In this document: positions 13,698 through 13,987 of the stretch, piece after piece
Layout of the letters: each line of letters opens with the position of its first letter
Numbering within the stretch: position 1 is the first letter of the stretch
From: Candidatus Zixiibacteriota bacterium
Lineage (GTDB): Bacteria > Zixibacteria > MSB-5A5 > GN15 > FEB-12
Length of the DNA stretch: 13,987 bases
NCBI GenBank assembly: GCA_023700785.1
Contig: JAMPYH010000032.1
Span: forward strand, 1 to 13,987
Direction: 5' to 3'
The notes under the pieces: model-generated
Told to the model about the DNA's origin: nothing
The model's input: the letters and a program-made list of their open reading frames with translations, nothing else
Databases searched by the model: none
Translations under genes and position numbers: made by a program

Positions 13698-13794
13698 GCG
13701 GCCGCCACCATCATGTCACCACTCCCCGAACCAAAACCGCCTGCGTTATGTGCGAGAACTACGCCTCACCTCTCGGCCGTGTGAACCGACGCTT
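13686..13794. repeat. 97-bp direct repeat, copy B, with flanking 10-bp inverted repeats
   Basis: The repeat core is 13698-13794. GCGTCGGTTC at 13686-13695 and GAACCGACGC at 13783-13792 are perfect 10-bp inverted repeats bounding a unit of about 107 bp. The right 28 bases (TCACCTCTCGG onward) are identical in both copies. The layout resembles a palindromic interspersed element or a MITE rather than coding DNA; no target-site duplication is evident. Confidence 0.85.
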
Positions 13795-13801
13795 CCACAA
13801 T

Positions 13802-13831
13802 AAAAAGACAGGGACCCTTGCGAGTCCCCGT
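13802..13831 (-). terminator. Terminator of the OmpA-family gene
   Basis: On the minus strand GGGACTC, loop GCAA and GGGTCCC, extended by A-T, C-G and a G-U pair, are followed by TGTCTTTTTA. It starts 28 nt past the stop codon. Confidence 0.88.
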
Positions 13832-13858
13832 ACATTACATCTCAATGATGTTCTGATT

Positions 13859-13987
13859 CTATTCTACCGATTCGATCTCCACGCGACGATTCGCCTGGCG
13901 GCCTTCCTCGGTCTTGTTGTCACCGACGAAGTACTTCGGATCTTCGCCACGACCGGCGGATCTCATCCGACCACGTTCCACACCCTT
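13859..13987 (-). CDS. OmpA-family protein, C-terminal fragment
   Basis: The last 42 residues of a protein that enters from the right edge and stops at TAG 13861-13859. RSAGRGEDPKYFVGDN followed by KTEEGRQANRRVEIE is the C-terminal end of the OmpA-like peptidoglycan-binding domain (family pattern GxGExxP...N.TxEGRxxNRRVEI). The conserved NRRV arginines that help contact peptidoglycan are present. Such domains anchor outer-membrane porins or Pal-type lipoproteins to the cell wall; which type this is depends on the missing N-terminus. Confidence 0.9.
   Translation of the reverse strand, partial: KGVERGRMRSAGRGEDPKYFVGDNKTEEGRQANRRVEIESVE

Noticed and set aside
13536..13794. CRISPR array
   Set aside because: Only two copies, each 97 bp and diverged, with a 65-bp spacer; no cas genes.
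13579..13803. 74-codon plus-strand frame with an internally repeated peptide
   Set aside because: The peptide repeat is just the translation of the 97-bp DNA repeats; there is no ribosome binding site and no domain.

Overview
This window is bacterial chromosomal DNA, moderately GC-rich (impression, not computed), from an organism with a Gram-negative type envelope. The envelope evidence is a lipobox lipoprotein, a small secreted barrel-like protein, the tail of an OmpA-like protein, and a large exported hydrolase. Most genes have strong AGGAGG-type ribosome binding sites, and many end at classic stem-loop/T-tract terminators. I cannot name the species. The gene mix would fit an environmental lineage such as the FCB superphylum, but that is inference. 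No phage, transposase, CRISPR or rRNA is visible.

Layout. (1) 1-3547: the tail of an unidentified gene, then a 1085-residue exported protein that joins a TolB/PD40-type beta-propeller to an amidohydrolase domain, closed by a strong terminator. (2) 3547-5446, minus strand: a DUF885 putative zinc peptidase preceded by a tRNA-Met(CAT). (3) 5447-6038: about 590 nt without a protein gene, holding several perfect hairpins and what looks like an undescribed minus-strand small RNA with its own -10 box and terminator. (4) 6039-7436, minus: dihydrolipoamide dehydrogenase, whose best-placed start codon reads ATC. (5) 7515-8663, minus: a two-gene unit for a small outer-membrane-like protein and a lipoprotein. 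(6) 8664-9135: a divergent intergenic region with a 21-bp palindrome, phased A-tracts, a good sigma70-like promoter and a double palindromic operator. (7) 9136-13078, plus: a polyamine cassette, made up of an XRE-cupin regulator, S-adenosylmethionine decarboxylase (speD), an ornithine-type decarboxylase, spermidine synthase (speE) and a class I glutamine amidotransferase-like protein. (8) 13147-13516: a short RRM RNA-binding protein and its terminator. (9) 13536-13794: two diverged 97-bp direct repeats. (10) 13802-13987, minus: a terminator and the C-terminal end of an OmpA-family protein.

The most coherent system is the polyamine cassette. The decarboxylase would make putrescine, SpeD would make decarboxylated AdoMet, and SpeE would join them into spermidine. 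A PuuR-like XRE-cupin protein at the head, with two GTTTATTAAAC palindromes just downstream of its own -10 box, suggests feedback control by the product. The amidotransferase at the end could act on gamma-glutamyl-polyamines, but that is a hypothesis. The most novel-looking items are the candidate sRNA, the double operator, the ATC start of the dehydrogenase and the 97-bp repeats.
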